From Petrimonas mucosa (GTDB taxonomy: Bacteria; Bacteroidota; Bacteroidia; Bacteroidales; Dysgonomonadaceae), in assembly GCF_900095795.1 (NCBI RefSeq), contig NZ_LT608328.1, positions 1,047,001 through 1,111,000 on the forward strand: a DNA stretch of 64,000 nt. The letters are read 5' to 3'. The position numbers and the translations under genes were made by a program. Under the pieces are notes generated by a model. The model was not told the origin of the DNA. It saw only the letters and a program-made list of their open reading frames with translations, and ran no database searches. Positions 27,766 to 36,478 of this stretch are shown here, one piece after another. The first letter of the stretch is position 1. Each line of letters opens with the position of its first letter.

Positions 27766-28695
27766 TTATAGTATGATGTTGTTTTCGAGCAGAAACGTGC
27801 TGATTTCCTCTTCTCCGGGTATCGAAGGTTGCGCGCCGAGTGTGGTTACGCACAGTGCAGCAGCGGCAGTAGCAAATGTTATGGCTTTTCGCATATCGTT
27901 ATATTTCCCGATTCCAACTGCAAGTGCGCCGCAGAATGTGTCTCCTGCGGCTGTTGTATCCTTTACCGCAACCTTGAAGGCCGGAATTTGCAACCACTCG
28001 ACACCGTTACTGTAAATTGATCCCTTACACCCTAGGGTGAGAATCACATTCTTCACCCCTTTTTTTAGAAGTGCCTCAACCATCGCATTTTCGCCAATCG
28101 TTTCAAGCTTGCAACTTGTAATGGTCTCCGCTTCAGTCTCGTTCACCACCAGCATGTAGATGGATTTCAGGATCTCTTCCTCGATGGGATAGGCAGGAGC
28201 GGCATTCAGTATGATCTTCGTGTGGCTTGATGCTACCCGGCAGATAGTCCTGACCGTTTCGTAAGGAATTTCCAGTTGAAGCAGGATGGTATCCGCCTCG
28301 ATTAGCCGGTCGGAGTGGGGGATAATCTGATCTGATGTAAGATAGCGGTTGGCACCCGGGATTACGATGATGCAGTTTTCACCGTTCTTGTCTACCCATA
28401 TTAATGCGGCTCCGGTTGTGACATTCTCTTTTACAAGAGAGAGGGAGGTATCAATACCTTCATTGTTGTAATAAACCAGTGCATTCTCGCCGCTTGAATC
28501 ATCACCAACACAGGTAATGAAACTTACTTTACCGCCCGATCTGCAGGCTGCCACTGCCTGGTTGGCTCCTTTACCTCCCATCGCCTGGGTGAATGATAGT
28601 CCCTCGAGGGTTTCGCCTCCTTTTGGGAAATGATCCATCGTTACTATATAATCGAGGTTTGAACTCCCGATTACGACAATCTGTTTCTTTTGCAT
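27766..28695 (-). CDS. rbsK: Ribokinase (PfkB family)
   Basis: Cytoplasmic sugar kinase of 309 residues expected to make ribose 5-phosphate. It has both PfkB signatures: the N-terminal glycine-rich GGKGANQAVAACRSGG (about residue 41) and the C-terminal DTTAAGDTFCGALAVG with the catalytic aspartate (about residue 251). There is no signal peptide. Its place with a permease and two ADP-ribosylglycohydrolase-family proteins suggests it traps ribose released outside. Deoxyribokinase or another pentose kinase cannot be excluded. Confidence 0.87.
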   Translation of the reverse strand: MQKKQIVVIGSSNLDYIVTMDHFPKGGETLEGLSFTQAMGGKGANQAVAACRSGGKVSFITCVGDDSSGENALVYYNNEGIDTSLSLVKENVTTGAALIWVDKNGENCIIVIPGANRYLTSDQIIPHSDRLIEADTILLQLEIPYETVRTICRVASSHTKIILNAAPAYPIEEEILKSIYMLVVNETEAETITSCKLETIGENAMVEALLKKGVKNVILTLGCKGSIYSNGVEWLQIPAFKVAVKDTTAAGDTFCGALAVGIGKYNDMRKAITFATAAAALCVTTLGAQPSIPGEEEISTFLLENNIIL

Positions 28696-28736
28696 GTTTG
28701 TAGATTTGGCCTCAAGAATGTTTTCCGGTGATTATT

Positions 28737-29816
28737 TTACCACAATTTCAGCACGACGTGTCGATCTTTTCCGTATAAGCAGTTCGAGAACTCGACATCC
28801 GAACCGGCAGGAATGGTGGCACGAAGTACCTGATTTGGATATAATGACATGGGATACATATAATTGCCATACTTGATGCCGTAGGCGATATCGCTGTTGT
28901 TGGTAATTTCGATAACCCCTTTCTGCTGGTTGATCACCCTGATCGAGAGGGAGGCCTTGATAAGGGACTTCAGCAATGCCTCGTCGCCGGACAGAATATT
29001 GTTATAAAGTGCCACGGTTCTGCCTGAAAATAGTGCCTCTTTTACACCCTCTTCGCTGTATTCCTTGGCAAACACCAGGGTCATCGGGCGCACCCGCTCT
29101 CCCCTGTAGAGATTTGCACTGGTGTAGTGGAGATCGGTGTTGGCAAAAGGAGCCAGGTTATGCTCTTGACACCAGTCGATTACGTTCGGATAGGATTCCC
29201 AGCCGTTATAGACTTCAATGCCGTGAATCTTCTTTTTTGCAATCAGCTCCTTGTGAACAGGATAAAATGTGCTTTTATCGTCCGGCCAGCCGGGGTGGTT
29301 CCACAAGATGAAGGCACCCTGTTTCAGGGCCTCGTCGATGGCCTCGAGCGGATCCTGACGTTCGAGCGGATTTGCATCCTGGATAAAAAGGGCGTTGATA
29401 TGGCCCAATGGCTTCTGTCGCGTGATTTCGGATCCTTTTATAACCAGCATACCGATGGCATCCCCCTGAGCCTTTGCAATTTCAAACGACTTGTTGTGGT
29501 CGCTGATCAAAATCTTCTGATTGGGCCGGTATTCGATGTGATCGGTTATGGCAATGACATCCAGTCCTTCATTCCAAGCCTCCTTGACCCGTTGATCGGG
29601 CCATACCTTTCCATCGGAGAAGACGGTATGTATATGAAAATCACCTTTCAATGTCTTATACCCGTCAATATCCGGAATCCTGATGTTGTACCGGTAATCT
29701 TGACTGTTCAGGTTGGGATACTCGTAAACCTCATCGTTCTGGACCTGCGCCGTACTTTTAACAAAAAAACAGAGAAACAGGCAGATGTAAAATAGAGAAA
29801 AAGTTTTAGTTTTCAT
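28737..29816 (-). CDS. Exported PHP-domain metal-dependent phosphoesterase
   Basis: A 359-residue protein with a Sec signal (ending STAQV) and a PHP domain. The metal motifs are in order: DFHIHTVFSDG (about residue 60), AITDHIEY, KGSEITR, WNHPGWP and FANTDLH. PHP enzymes cleave phosphomonoesters or nucleic-acid ends with a trinuclear metal site. An exported copy in a ribose-type operon could strip phosphate from nucleotide or sugar-phosphate substrates before uptake. That role is inferred from neighbours. The C-terminal 80 residues look like a small beta domain. Confidence 0.8.
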   Translation of the reverse strand: MKTKTFSLFYICLFLCFFVKSTAQVQNDEVYEYPNLNSQDYRYNIRIPDIDGYKTLKGDFHIHTVFSDGKVWPDQRVKEAWNEGLDVIAITDHIEYRPNQKILISDHNKSFEIAKAQGDAIGMLVIKGSEITRQKPLGHINALFIQDANPLERQDPLEAIDEALKQGAFILWNHPGWPDDKSTFYPVHKELIAKKKIHGIEVYNGWESYPNVIDWCQEHNLAPFANTDLHYTSANLYRGERVRPMTLVFAKEYSEEGVKEALFSGRTVALYNNILSGDEALLKSLIKASLSIRVINQQKGVIEITNNSDIAYGIKYGNYMYPMSLYPNQVLRATIPAGSDVEFSNCLYGKDRHVVLKLW

Positions 29817-29879
29817 TTGTTTATCTTTTATGCTTACACAGTGTGGATATTGATTTTTTTCTGATTGCGGAAAAGTGTG

Positions 29880-31424
29880 TTAATAATAGACCAGTTTTCC
29901 CGGTCTGTTTCTGGAATAGACAATCACATCTGTTGCATCTATCCGGTATCCCTCCGGAATTTTGATAGCTTTCAGCGTAATGTTGTTTTCTCCCTCGGTC
30001 AGATCATAGTTCCAGGTGAGATCGTGCCGCCTGATGCGGTTGTTGGTAGGTATTTTCGCAACTTCGTGCAGGTTCCCGTTGATATAGACTTCGATTTCCA
30101 GAATGGAGTCGGGGCGGTCGCTGTTCTTTACAGCCCTTCCACTCAACACAAAAGCCGATCCATTAATTTTGAAGGAGATCTCGCGGTTTTTCCCGCCAAG
30201 ATTGCTGCCGATTCTTCGTCTTTCTACCGGATAGAGGCCTTCGAAACCCACTTCAAGCGGAACCGGTTTTGGTTGCTGGTAGTTGATGGTGAAAATATCT
30301 CCGGTTAAACGACCTCCGTTACGGATGATCATCTCGCTTGCATGGCGAAATCCTATTTCGTATACCTTGTTGAGCGACATCTCGGTGTGTGCAAAATTTA
30401 AATCCTCTACTTTGTCCAATCCCTGTTTCCAATATGCCGGTATCTTGTCGTACCCGATCATTGTTCCTAGAATTCCGGCAGCATTGGCGGGATTGCAGTC
30501 GGAATCGTATCCGCACCTTGTACTGATATCGATGGTTGCTCCGTAGTCGCCCCTGCCGTAAAGCAGTCCGATTACGATATAAGCTCCGTTGACCGTTGCA
30601 TCGATGTTGTAGGGTTGGAAAACCCCATCAGGGCAACCTGTATCGGCGCTCCATTTTTTCTGAACCTCGAACCATGCCTTTTTCCAGTCTTTGGGATCTT
30701 TACGGTAACACCGCAACACATCGGCTATGCATTGGTAATATTTGCTCTGTCTCGGGATCGATTTCAGTGCCTCTTCCACAATGAATTCGATATCATTATG
30801 CACAAAAGCGAGTGCATACATGGCCGCCACATAAATCCCGCCGTATACTCCATCGCCATAATTCATGATATGCCCAATTCTCCAGCCAATCTCTGATGCG
30901 GCATTGACCATTCCCGGAGACATCAACCCGGCAAAATCGGCTTCAATCTGGAAATCAATATCATCGGCATGTGGATTGTTTTTCCAATGTCCTGACTCGG
31001 GTGGCATGATGCCGTTGAGGATATTGTATCTGGCTGCCTGGTTGGCATGCCATAGCGGATAGCCTGCGTTGGCAAAGTATTTTGCATGCAACGAGTCGGG
31101 AGCGTCCAGCCCATACTTTTCAAAGACCTGCACGAATGTCAAGTCCATATATACATCATCGTAGAGTCCCGGGGAGTTTTTGTAATACCAGACCATGCGG
31201 GTGTCGTCCCATGGGATCGGGATCTCTTCTCCGATCATCGTACCGTTCCATTTGAATTCCGTAGGGCCCCCATATGTGCATCCGATTACCTGCCCGGCCC
31301 AGCCTCCCTTGATCTTGTTGAGGAGTTCACCTTTGGAGATTTTGTATTCTTTTGCCGACACATCGTTTATATTGCATGACAAGAGGGCTATCATGCCGGA
31401 AAAGAAGAAAAGCTTAAGATTCAT
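29880..31424 (-). CDS. Exported ADP-ribosylglycohydrolase-family protein, first gene of operon
   Basis: A 514-residue protein with a signal peptide and possible lipidation at Cys17 (IALLSC). The fold motifs match its paralogue at 26014: YDDVYMDLTFVQVFE, DIDFQIEADFAGL and CGYDSDCNPANAAGILG (about residue 305). The two proteins differ mainly in the C-terminal beta domain, so they may act on different linkages. A promoter with an overlapping palindromic operator lies about 85-125 bases upstream (31508-31549). Confidence 0.84.
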   Translation of the reverse strand: MNLKLFFFSGMIALLSCNINDVSAKEYKISKGELLNKIKGGWAGQVIGCTYGGPTEFKWNGTMIGEEIPIPWDDTRMVWYYKNSPGLYDDVYMDLTFVQVFEKYGLDAPDSLHAKYFANAGYPLWHANQAARYNILNGIMPPESGHWKNNPHADDIDFQIEADFAGLMSPGMVNAASEIGWRIGHIMNYGDGVYGGIYVAAMYALAFVHNDIEFIVEEALKSIPRQSKYYQCIADVLRCYRKDPKDWKKAWFEVQKKWSADTGCPDGVFQPYNIDATVNGAYIVIGLLYGRGDYGATIDISTRCGYDSDCNPANAAGILGTMIGYDKIPAYWKQGLDKVEDLNFAHTEMSLNKVYEIGFRHASEMIIRNGGRLTGDIFTINYQQPKPVPLEVGFEGLYPVERRRIGSNLGGKNREISFKINGSAFVLSGRAVKNSDRPDSILEIEVYINGNLHEVAKIPTNNRIRRHDLTWNYDLTEGENNITLKAIKIPEGYRIDATDVIVYSRNRPGKLVYY

Positions 31425-31507
31425 AAAATTAAATTAATTGGTTATATTGTATGTACTAAATGAAATATTCGATATTGATTATTCGATTGATTCACTGACT
31501 AAAAATA

Positions 31508-31539
31508 CAAATATAGTATAAAAACTAATTTTGAACAAA
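31508..31539 (-). promoter_or_regulatory. Promoter of the 31424-23071 operon
   Basis: On the minus strand, TTTG (31536-31539), a 20-bp spacer and TATATTTG (31508-31515) match the Bacteroidota -33/-7 consensus exactly. The start site should lie near 31501, leaving a leader of roughly 75 nt before the ATG at 31424. Confidence 0.78.
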
Positions 31540-31549
31540 CGTTTGTTCA
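31532..31549. promoter_or_regulatory. LacI-type operator overlapping the -33 box
   Basis: TGAACAAACGTTTGTTCA is a perfect 18-bp palindrome with the central CG step typical of LacI-family operators. It covers the -33 box. A 15/18 match occupies the same relative position in the susC promoter (40847-40864). Confidence 0.75.
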
Positions 31550-31822
31550 GTTTTTATATGAAATATCTTGCACCCTTTTCGGTACTGCTTATTGCAATTC
31601 ATAAATTCAAGCACTTCATTACAACGGGGCGGGACGGAAATGTTCAGGAGAGTCTTCACTCCACCTCTATTTGCTGGTACTGGTGGATATGATGGCTGAC
31701 CGAAACTCCGACTGATAAAAGAGATGATGGCTGCTTTTCCCATGATAAACCCGATGCTGATTACCCCCTTATTGCAAAGTAAATCAAAAACATCAGATTT
31801 TCATATAGCAATTTAAAAAATC
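31550..31822. other. AT-rich intergenic stretch, no gene recognised
   Basis: Between the operator and the terminator hairpin of the susC operon I see no convincing gene. A 72-codon frame at 31525-31743 runs across the operator and has no recognisable domain. Confidence 0.5.
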
Positions 31823-31907
31823 AAGACCGCCGTAGTTCAGATTATAAATTTATCCAGTAAGTCAGAACCTGTAATCAATTTATAACTGTCTGAACTGTAG
31901 CGGTCTT
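31823..31907 (-). terminator. Long hairpin terminator of the susC-susD operon
   Basis: Inverted arms share AAGACCGC at the base and continue through GTTCAGA and TTATAAATT with small bulges. In the transcribed direction the structure is followed by GATTTTTT. It lies about 40 bases after the last gene's stop. The unusual length (85 nt) leaves a small miniature-element origin open. Confidence 0.65.
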
Positions 31908-31947
31908 TATCTTATGAACTTAAAAGCGCGACGGCCAATTTAAAATT

Positions 31948-33144
31948 TTAGTCGGCTGCGGAGTCATATCCATAGAACTCTATTTCCCATAGATCAATCC
32001 ATCCGCTGCCGGAACGAGAATTTTTCCAGACTATGGCAAAATATTGGAATTCTTGCATTTGCGACCATGTTTTTGTCCAAGTTGCAGTACTGAACCAGAA
32101 CGTTGTGGTTAGCCAGTTGCCTTTAGCAATGGCATCGGCAAATCCGGGAGAATTAGCATAATCGGTTCCCGCGTCGGGATCAAATGGTTCATTACCCCAA
32201 TACATCTCCACACTGTTGCCAAATCGCCTGTTCATAGTGGCTTGGTCCTGATATAAAGAAACCTTATTGATGTAATAGGAATCTTTTTGATTATCGACCA
32301 CCATTATTTTCGGGAAAACGTTTGCTAATGCTCCTTGCGCGCTACACCAACGGTAATTTCTGTCGATAACGCCGTCCACCGCCTTTGAAGGCAGGAAGTT
32401 GTTATCCCAGATCTGACCGGTAGTTACCGTAACGTTCCACGACTTGCAATCCAGCTTACCGGAAATAGGGGTCGGCGACTTAATCCAGTCGTTCCAGATG
32501 GTATCCAAGCCCTCGGGAGGACAAAAACTAGAGCTGTACTCAAACTTTCTTCCGCATACCGCGTTGGGAAAAGTTATTTTATTTGTTAGCAAGTCCATTG
32601 TTTCCTCAAGCTGAATAGTATCACCATTCGTATCGATATATCTAAATCGGGTAGCTATCATCTCATCGGTACCGAAACTCATTTCTATCTGAGCATCCGA
32701 CCCCACAATCTCTGATGATGTAACAGTGCGTTCGGCATGCGTCAACAGCCAGTTAGCCGCATAAGGCGCTACCGTTATTTCTGAAATCATTGATTTGTTA
32801 CCGTCGGCATCAAAGTTAATCAGTTGAAACGTATAAGAGCGCTCTTCCAGATTATCAATAACCTGCTCGGTATATTCACCTAATCTGGTTGTATAATCAA
32901 TATCCAAGACATCAACATTGTTATTCCAGTAGATCTTTGCTGAAGTCACCGAAGGGTCTTTCGGCATTTTCCATACAAGCTTCACACGGTTATGACCTCT
33001 AAATGCATGCAGTCCATTTGTTTTCTCAGGATAAATGTATCCGCCAACCTTGACGAACTCCTTGTAGATTTCGTCCTGGTCTTTACATGAACTCACGCAA
33101 AGCACCACGAGTAAAGCCATCAGTAAATATTTAATTTTTTTCAT
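31948..33144 (-). CDS. SusE/SGBP-position lipoprotein, DUF4998-like with C-terminal discoidin-like domain
   Basis: A 398-residue surface lipoprotein starting at 33144 (MKKIKYLLMALLVVLCVSSC); the ATG at 33174 lies outside a sensible signal. The N-terminal two thirds fit two fibronectin-like repeats of the DUF4998 type (VKLVWKMPKDPSVTSAKIYW). The last 170 residues resemble an F5/8 type C (discoidin) carbohydrate-binding domain (SKAVDGVIDRNYRWCS, WIDLWEIEFYGYD). It probably captures glycan at the cell surface for the SusCD pair. It is last in the susC operon. Confidence 0.78.
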   Translation of the reverse strand: MKKIKYLLMALLVVLCVSSCKDQDEIYKEFVKVGGYIYPEKTNGLHAFRGHNRVKLVWKMPKDPSVTSAKIYWNNNVDVLDIDYTTRLGEYTEQVIDNLEERSYTFQLINFDADGNKSMISEITVAPYAANWLLTHAERTVTSSEIVGSDAQIEMSFGTDEMIATRFRYIDTNGDTIQLEETMDLLTNKITFPNAVCGRKFEYSSSFCPPEGLDTIWNDWIKSPTPISGKLDCKSWNVTVTTGQIWDNNFLPSKAVDGVIDRNYRWCSAQGALANVFPKIMVVDNQKDSYYINKVSLYQDQATMNRRFGNSVEMYWGNEPFDPDAGTDYANSPGFADAIAKGNWLTTTFWFSTATWTKTWSQMQEFQYFAIVWKNSRSGSGWIDLWEIEFYGYDSAAD

Positions 33145-33191
33145 ATTGCTCAATATTTTTAATCTTGCACACATTAATAATTAATTCACTT

Positions 33192-34472
33192 CTACTCTAC
33201 AACCTGCCCATAAGGAGTTATTTCACCAATTTGTACCTGCCCTACCTTGGCTTTTGTTTCCCATGTGCTAAAGGTGTTGATAAACACTACACGCAAGTAG
33301 CGTAACTCATTGAGGGCATCCGGATAAACGGTCTCATCCATTTCAAATTCGGTACCGGTATTGAACATTTCCCGGTCTTCCGCCGTGTAGGTGGGTGGAA
33401 CGGTCCCGTCGGGATTGTATCCTGAAGGTCTTGGTTGTTCGAAGTATCCCAGTTTGAACCAGCTGTCGTCAAATCCATGCTCATTCTCAGGCACTACCTG
33501 ACCGGTTGGTGCCATACTTCCCCAAAACTCAAATTCACGAGGATGCGCTCCGGTCCAGATGTTGTAGTCAATACGAGCCATTTTGGTAATACGGCTGATT
33601 TTTGCCGTCACTCCCAAGTCTATGGTAAGCCATTGAGGCATTGGATTGCTCGAGTTACTTGCATAGAAGTAAGGTGCTTGAGAAACCCCGGATCCATCCC
33701 ATAAAGAACTAATAGGATAGTTGGAGTTATTCGTAGAGTAAGAGTTGTCATCACCCGGATTGTAATATCTAAACTTCTTTTTATCAAGTTCAATCTCTTC
33801 CAGCGGAGTTAAAATCTTACTTTTTATTGGAGACTTATTGCCCCATCTATCCCGAATATATACCCCAAAAAGAGTTTCCTCGGGCTTCATTCCACGACGA
33901 GCCAAATAGATGTCTTCGGCGGAAGTAAACAGGGTTGTTACCTCAACCCATCTTTTTGATGATTCAGGAGCATCGATGTTGGAAACATCTTTGTCAGCCA
34001 GCAAGCACACTGCCAAGTCTTCGTTAGAAGTGTTGTTCATAATGTGAATTTTCACACCACCAAAAGCTTCTACGATATCAAAATCTACGGTTTGAACAGC
34101 AGGTGTTAACGGATTAATGGTAACATTTACCGGTGTTGATCTCACCTCATTTACGTTAAATGAACACACTTCTACCTTGCGTGGCTCTGTATCGGCATAA
34201 CCAACAACTAATAAACTATCCACAAAACGAGATATTTTTGTATTTACAATTTCCCCGTTACGTTCATATGTGGCAACAATACCTTTTAAGTTGTCATCGT
34301 TGGGTATCTTAACCTTGATAACTGCACCACCGGGAATACTGATAACCTCGGTGACTTCCACAGGCTTGGGTGCGGGTACAGACTCATCAATCTGATCTAT
34401 TCTTCCTGCCTCCTGACAGCTGAAAAATAACCAAACGAAGAGTAAAGCACTACAGTATATTAACTTTTTCAT
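33192..34472 (-). CDS. SGBP-like lipoprotein with DUF4959/DUF5126/DUF5000-type domains
   Basis: A 426-residue lipoprotein starting at 34472 (MKKLIYCSALLFVWLFFSCQ). The N-terminal domain resembles DUF4959, the middle DUF5126-like, and the C-terminal part a discoidin-like DUF5000 (SSLWDGSGVSQAPYFYAS, PQWLTIDLG, LRYLRVVFINTFS). This three-domain layout is typical of proteins encoded just after susD in many PULs. It is expected to bind carbohydrate at the cell surface. It lies 28 bases after susD. Confidence 0.8.
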   Translation of the reverse strand: MKKLIYCSALLFVWLFFSCQEAGRIDQIDESVPAPKPVEVTEVISIPGGAVIKVKIPNDDNLKGIVATYERNGEIVNTKISRFVDSLLVVGYADTEPRKVEVCSFNVNEVRSTPVNVTINPLTPAVQTVDFDIVEAFGGVKIHIMNNTSNEDLAVCLLADKDVSNIDAPESSKRWVEVTTLFTSAEDIYLARRGMKPEETLFGVYIRDRWGNKSPIKSKILTPLEEIELDKKKFRYYNPGDDNSYSTNNSNYPISSLWDGSGVSQAPYFYASNSSNPMPQWLTIDLGVTAKISRITKMARIDYNIWTGAHPREFEFWGSMAPTGQVVPENEHGFDDSWFKLGYFEQPRPSGYNPDGTVPPTYTAEDREMFNTGTEFEMDETVYPDALNELRYLRVVFINTFSTWETKAKVGQVQIGEITPYGQVVE

Positions 34473-34499
34473 ATTTAGTCGTTTTATTTTATTAAACAA

Positions 34500-36467
34500 T
34501 TACCAACCCAAATTCTGTAGAAGGTTCGGGTTTCTTTCAAGTGTAGCCGTTTGAATGGGCCAGAAGTAATCTCTCTGCGCAAAAGGTTGTTCGGCAATTA
34601 AAAGTTTCTTATAATACTCCTCAGGTGTAAACGAAAGCACTCTAAATCCATATATATTTTTTGAATATTCAAGACTTGCCTCTTTCCAACGTCTTAAGTC
34701 CCAGAAACGCTGGCTTTCGAAAGCCAATTCATTCAATCTTTCTCTATGGATAATTTCACGCATACCCGCTTTGGTATTATATCTTCCGGGAGAAGTACTG
34801 TGCACATCCCAAGAAGTTTTTACGTCGGGAATAGCCGCACGTTCACGCACCGCATTGATGTATTTAAACATTTCCGCGCTACGTGGTCCGGTTGGTCCTT
34901 CTGCTTCATTAATCGCCTCCGCATAAAGCAGATACAGATCGGCAAGGCGAATCATGGGCCAAGGATACCAATAGGTTGACAAAGCACTATTGTCTGCACT
35001 CATACGATTTCTGTATGGATACATCTTTTTGGCATAGTATCCTGTAACGGGACCGGATTCCCCACTACTTTTTGCCAGCGCTTTACCCATACGGTTTTCA
35101 ACGGTAAAGATATCGCCGGGTTGTAAGTCGTTGTAATTGGTTAAAGCACCCACCCATTTACCGCCATCGAAACCTAAGAAGGCGTAGAAGCGAGGTTCAC
35201 GGTCAAAGTTCAGTTGAGCGGTTATGTAGCCTTGCTCAATATAATAGGCGTGTGCAGCATCGCCTTCGCGAAGCGAAAGTTCATTTACCCCCTGTCGGTC
35301 TTTATCGAAGTTAAGAGGAAGCCCGTTGCGAGTATAGAATTGCTCAGCAATTTTCAACGGAACACCAATAAAAGCATAACAGCTTAAAGACTCTTTCCAA
35401 CCTAATGATTTATACTGTAAGTTTGGAACCGTAAGTCGCTGCCACATAGACAACTGCGTCCAATTGGTCTGAGTGTTCCCCCAAATAATCTCTTCATTCC
35501 AACGCTGACACATCATGCCACGCAATGTAAAATCGAGGAACAAAGTGTCATTTACTCTGTACGAATTGTCGTATTGATACAGCTTTTTATTAGCTTGCTC
35601 TGCTAAATCAATTGCAGTTTTACATGCTTCAACAGCATTTTCCCATCTTTTTAGCTGTTCCGTTTCCGATTTTCCTTGTGCAAACAACTGAACACCTCTT
35701 GAATCTATCAATGAAGCCTGATCCACATTGTTGTTAAACAAAGGACTGGCAGCGTACACCATTACACGCGCTTTCAACGCAGCAGCAATAGCCTGATTAA
35801 CTCTTCCGTACTCATCTACAGAGGCGTTTTCCAAAGGAAGATCGGGTATAGCCTCATCCAGCAGTTCAATCACAAAGTCAAAACATTCGTCAATAGGATC
35901 ACGAAACACCCTTACTTCTTCAACAGTCGCGTCAATAGGCAAGCTCTCTCTTATAATGGGAATTGGTCCCCATTTACGAATCAGGTTGAAATGATAATAG
36001 GCTTTGAGAAATTTCACTTCAGCTTTCCATTGTTTCTTTTCCCACTCTTGCATATCGGGAACGTCATCAATATTCTCCACCAAAATATCACAACAGCGGA
36101 TACCTTGATACATATCTGCCCAATCATTACCATACACCGTTGTAGCATTCTGCAATCCACGTGCTATTTGAAACATATTACTAGGCACGCGTCCACTTGT
36201 ATTCGTTATTTTTCGTCCTACAAGGTCCCACAACTCATCACCTCCCAATAACGCCGGGTCATACTGCGATGCACCCTCTTCCGTCATATAAGAGTAACAA
36301 GTACCCAAATAACGTATGGCAGTAGAGCGCAAATTAAAAGCCGTCTCAATAGTTGCCATTCCATCATCTGGCACCACGTTCAGGTATTTATTACAAGCCG
36401 TTAACCCAACAATTAACACGAGCGCGGCTAATTTTATTTTCTTAATTATATCTGTTCGCTTATTCAT
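34500..36467 (-). CDS. SusD/RagB-family nutrient-binding lipoprotein
   Basis: A 655-residue outer-membrane lipoprotein (lipobox LTACN) that caps the SusC barrel. SusD hallmarks include the N-terminal CNKYLNVVPDD, the TPR-containing region (WKAEVKFLKAYYHFNLIRKWG) and the C-terminal RLNELAFESQRFWDLRRWKE. Length is slightly above average. It starts 11 bases after the susC stop, so the pair is co-translated from one mRNA. Confidence 0.95.
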   Translation of the reverse strand: MNKRTDIIKKIKLAALVLIVGLTACNKYLNVVPDDGMATIETAFNLRSTAIRYLGTCYSYMTEEGASQYDPALLGGDELWDLVGRKITNTSGRVPSNMFQIARGLQNATTVYGNDWADMYQGIRCCDILVENIDDVPDMQEWEKKQWKAEVKFLKAYYHFNLIRKWGPIPIIRESLPIDATVEEVRVFRDPIDECFDFVIELLDEAIPDLPLENASVDEYGRVNQAIAAALKARVMVYAASPLFNNNVDQASLIDSRGVQLFAQGKSETEQLKRWENAVEACKTAIDLAEQANKKLYQYDNSYRVNDTLFLDFTLRGMMCQRWNEEIIWGNTQTNWTQLSMWQRLTVPNLQYKSLGWKESLSCYAFIGVPLKIAEQFYTRNGLPLNFDKDRQGVNELSLREGDAAHAYYIEQGYITAQLNFDREPRFYAFLGFDGGKWVGALTNYNDLQPGDIFTVENRMGKALAKSSGESGPVTGYYAKKMYPYRNRMSADNSALSTYWYPWPMIRLADLYLLYAEAINEAEGPTGPRSAEMFKYINAVRERAAIPDVKTSWDVHSTSPGRYNTKAGMREIIHRERLNELAFESQRFWDLRRWKEASLEYSKNIYGFRVLSFTPEEYYKKLLIAEQPFAQRDYFWPIQTATLERNPNLLQNLGW

Positions 36468-36478
36468 AGTTTCACTTA

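Noticed and set aside
31525-31743. A 72-codon minus-strand frame in the intergenic region
   Set aside because: It overlaps the operator and -33 box of the operon promoter, has no domain and no start context.
31823-31907. Reading the hairpin as a MITE
   Set aside because: Its position just after the last gene of the susC operon and the following T-run fit a terminator better; no target duplication is seen.
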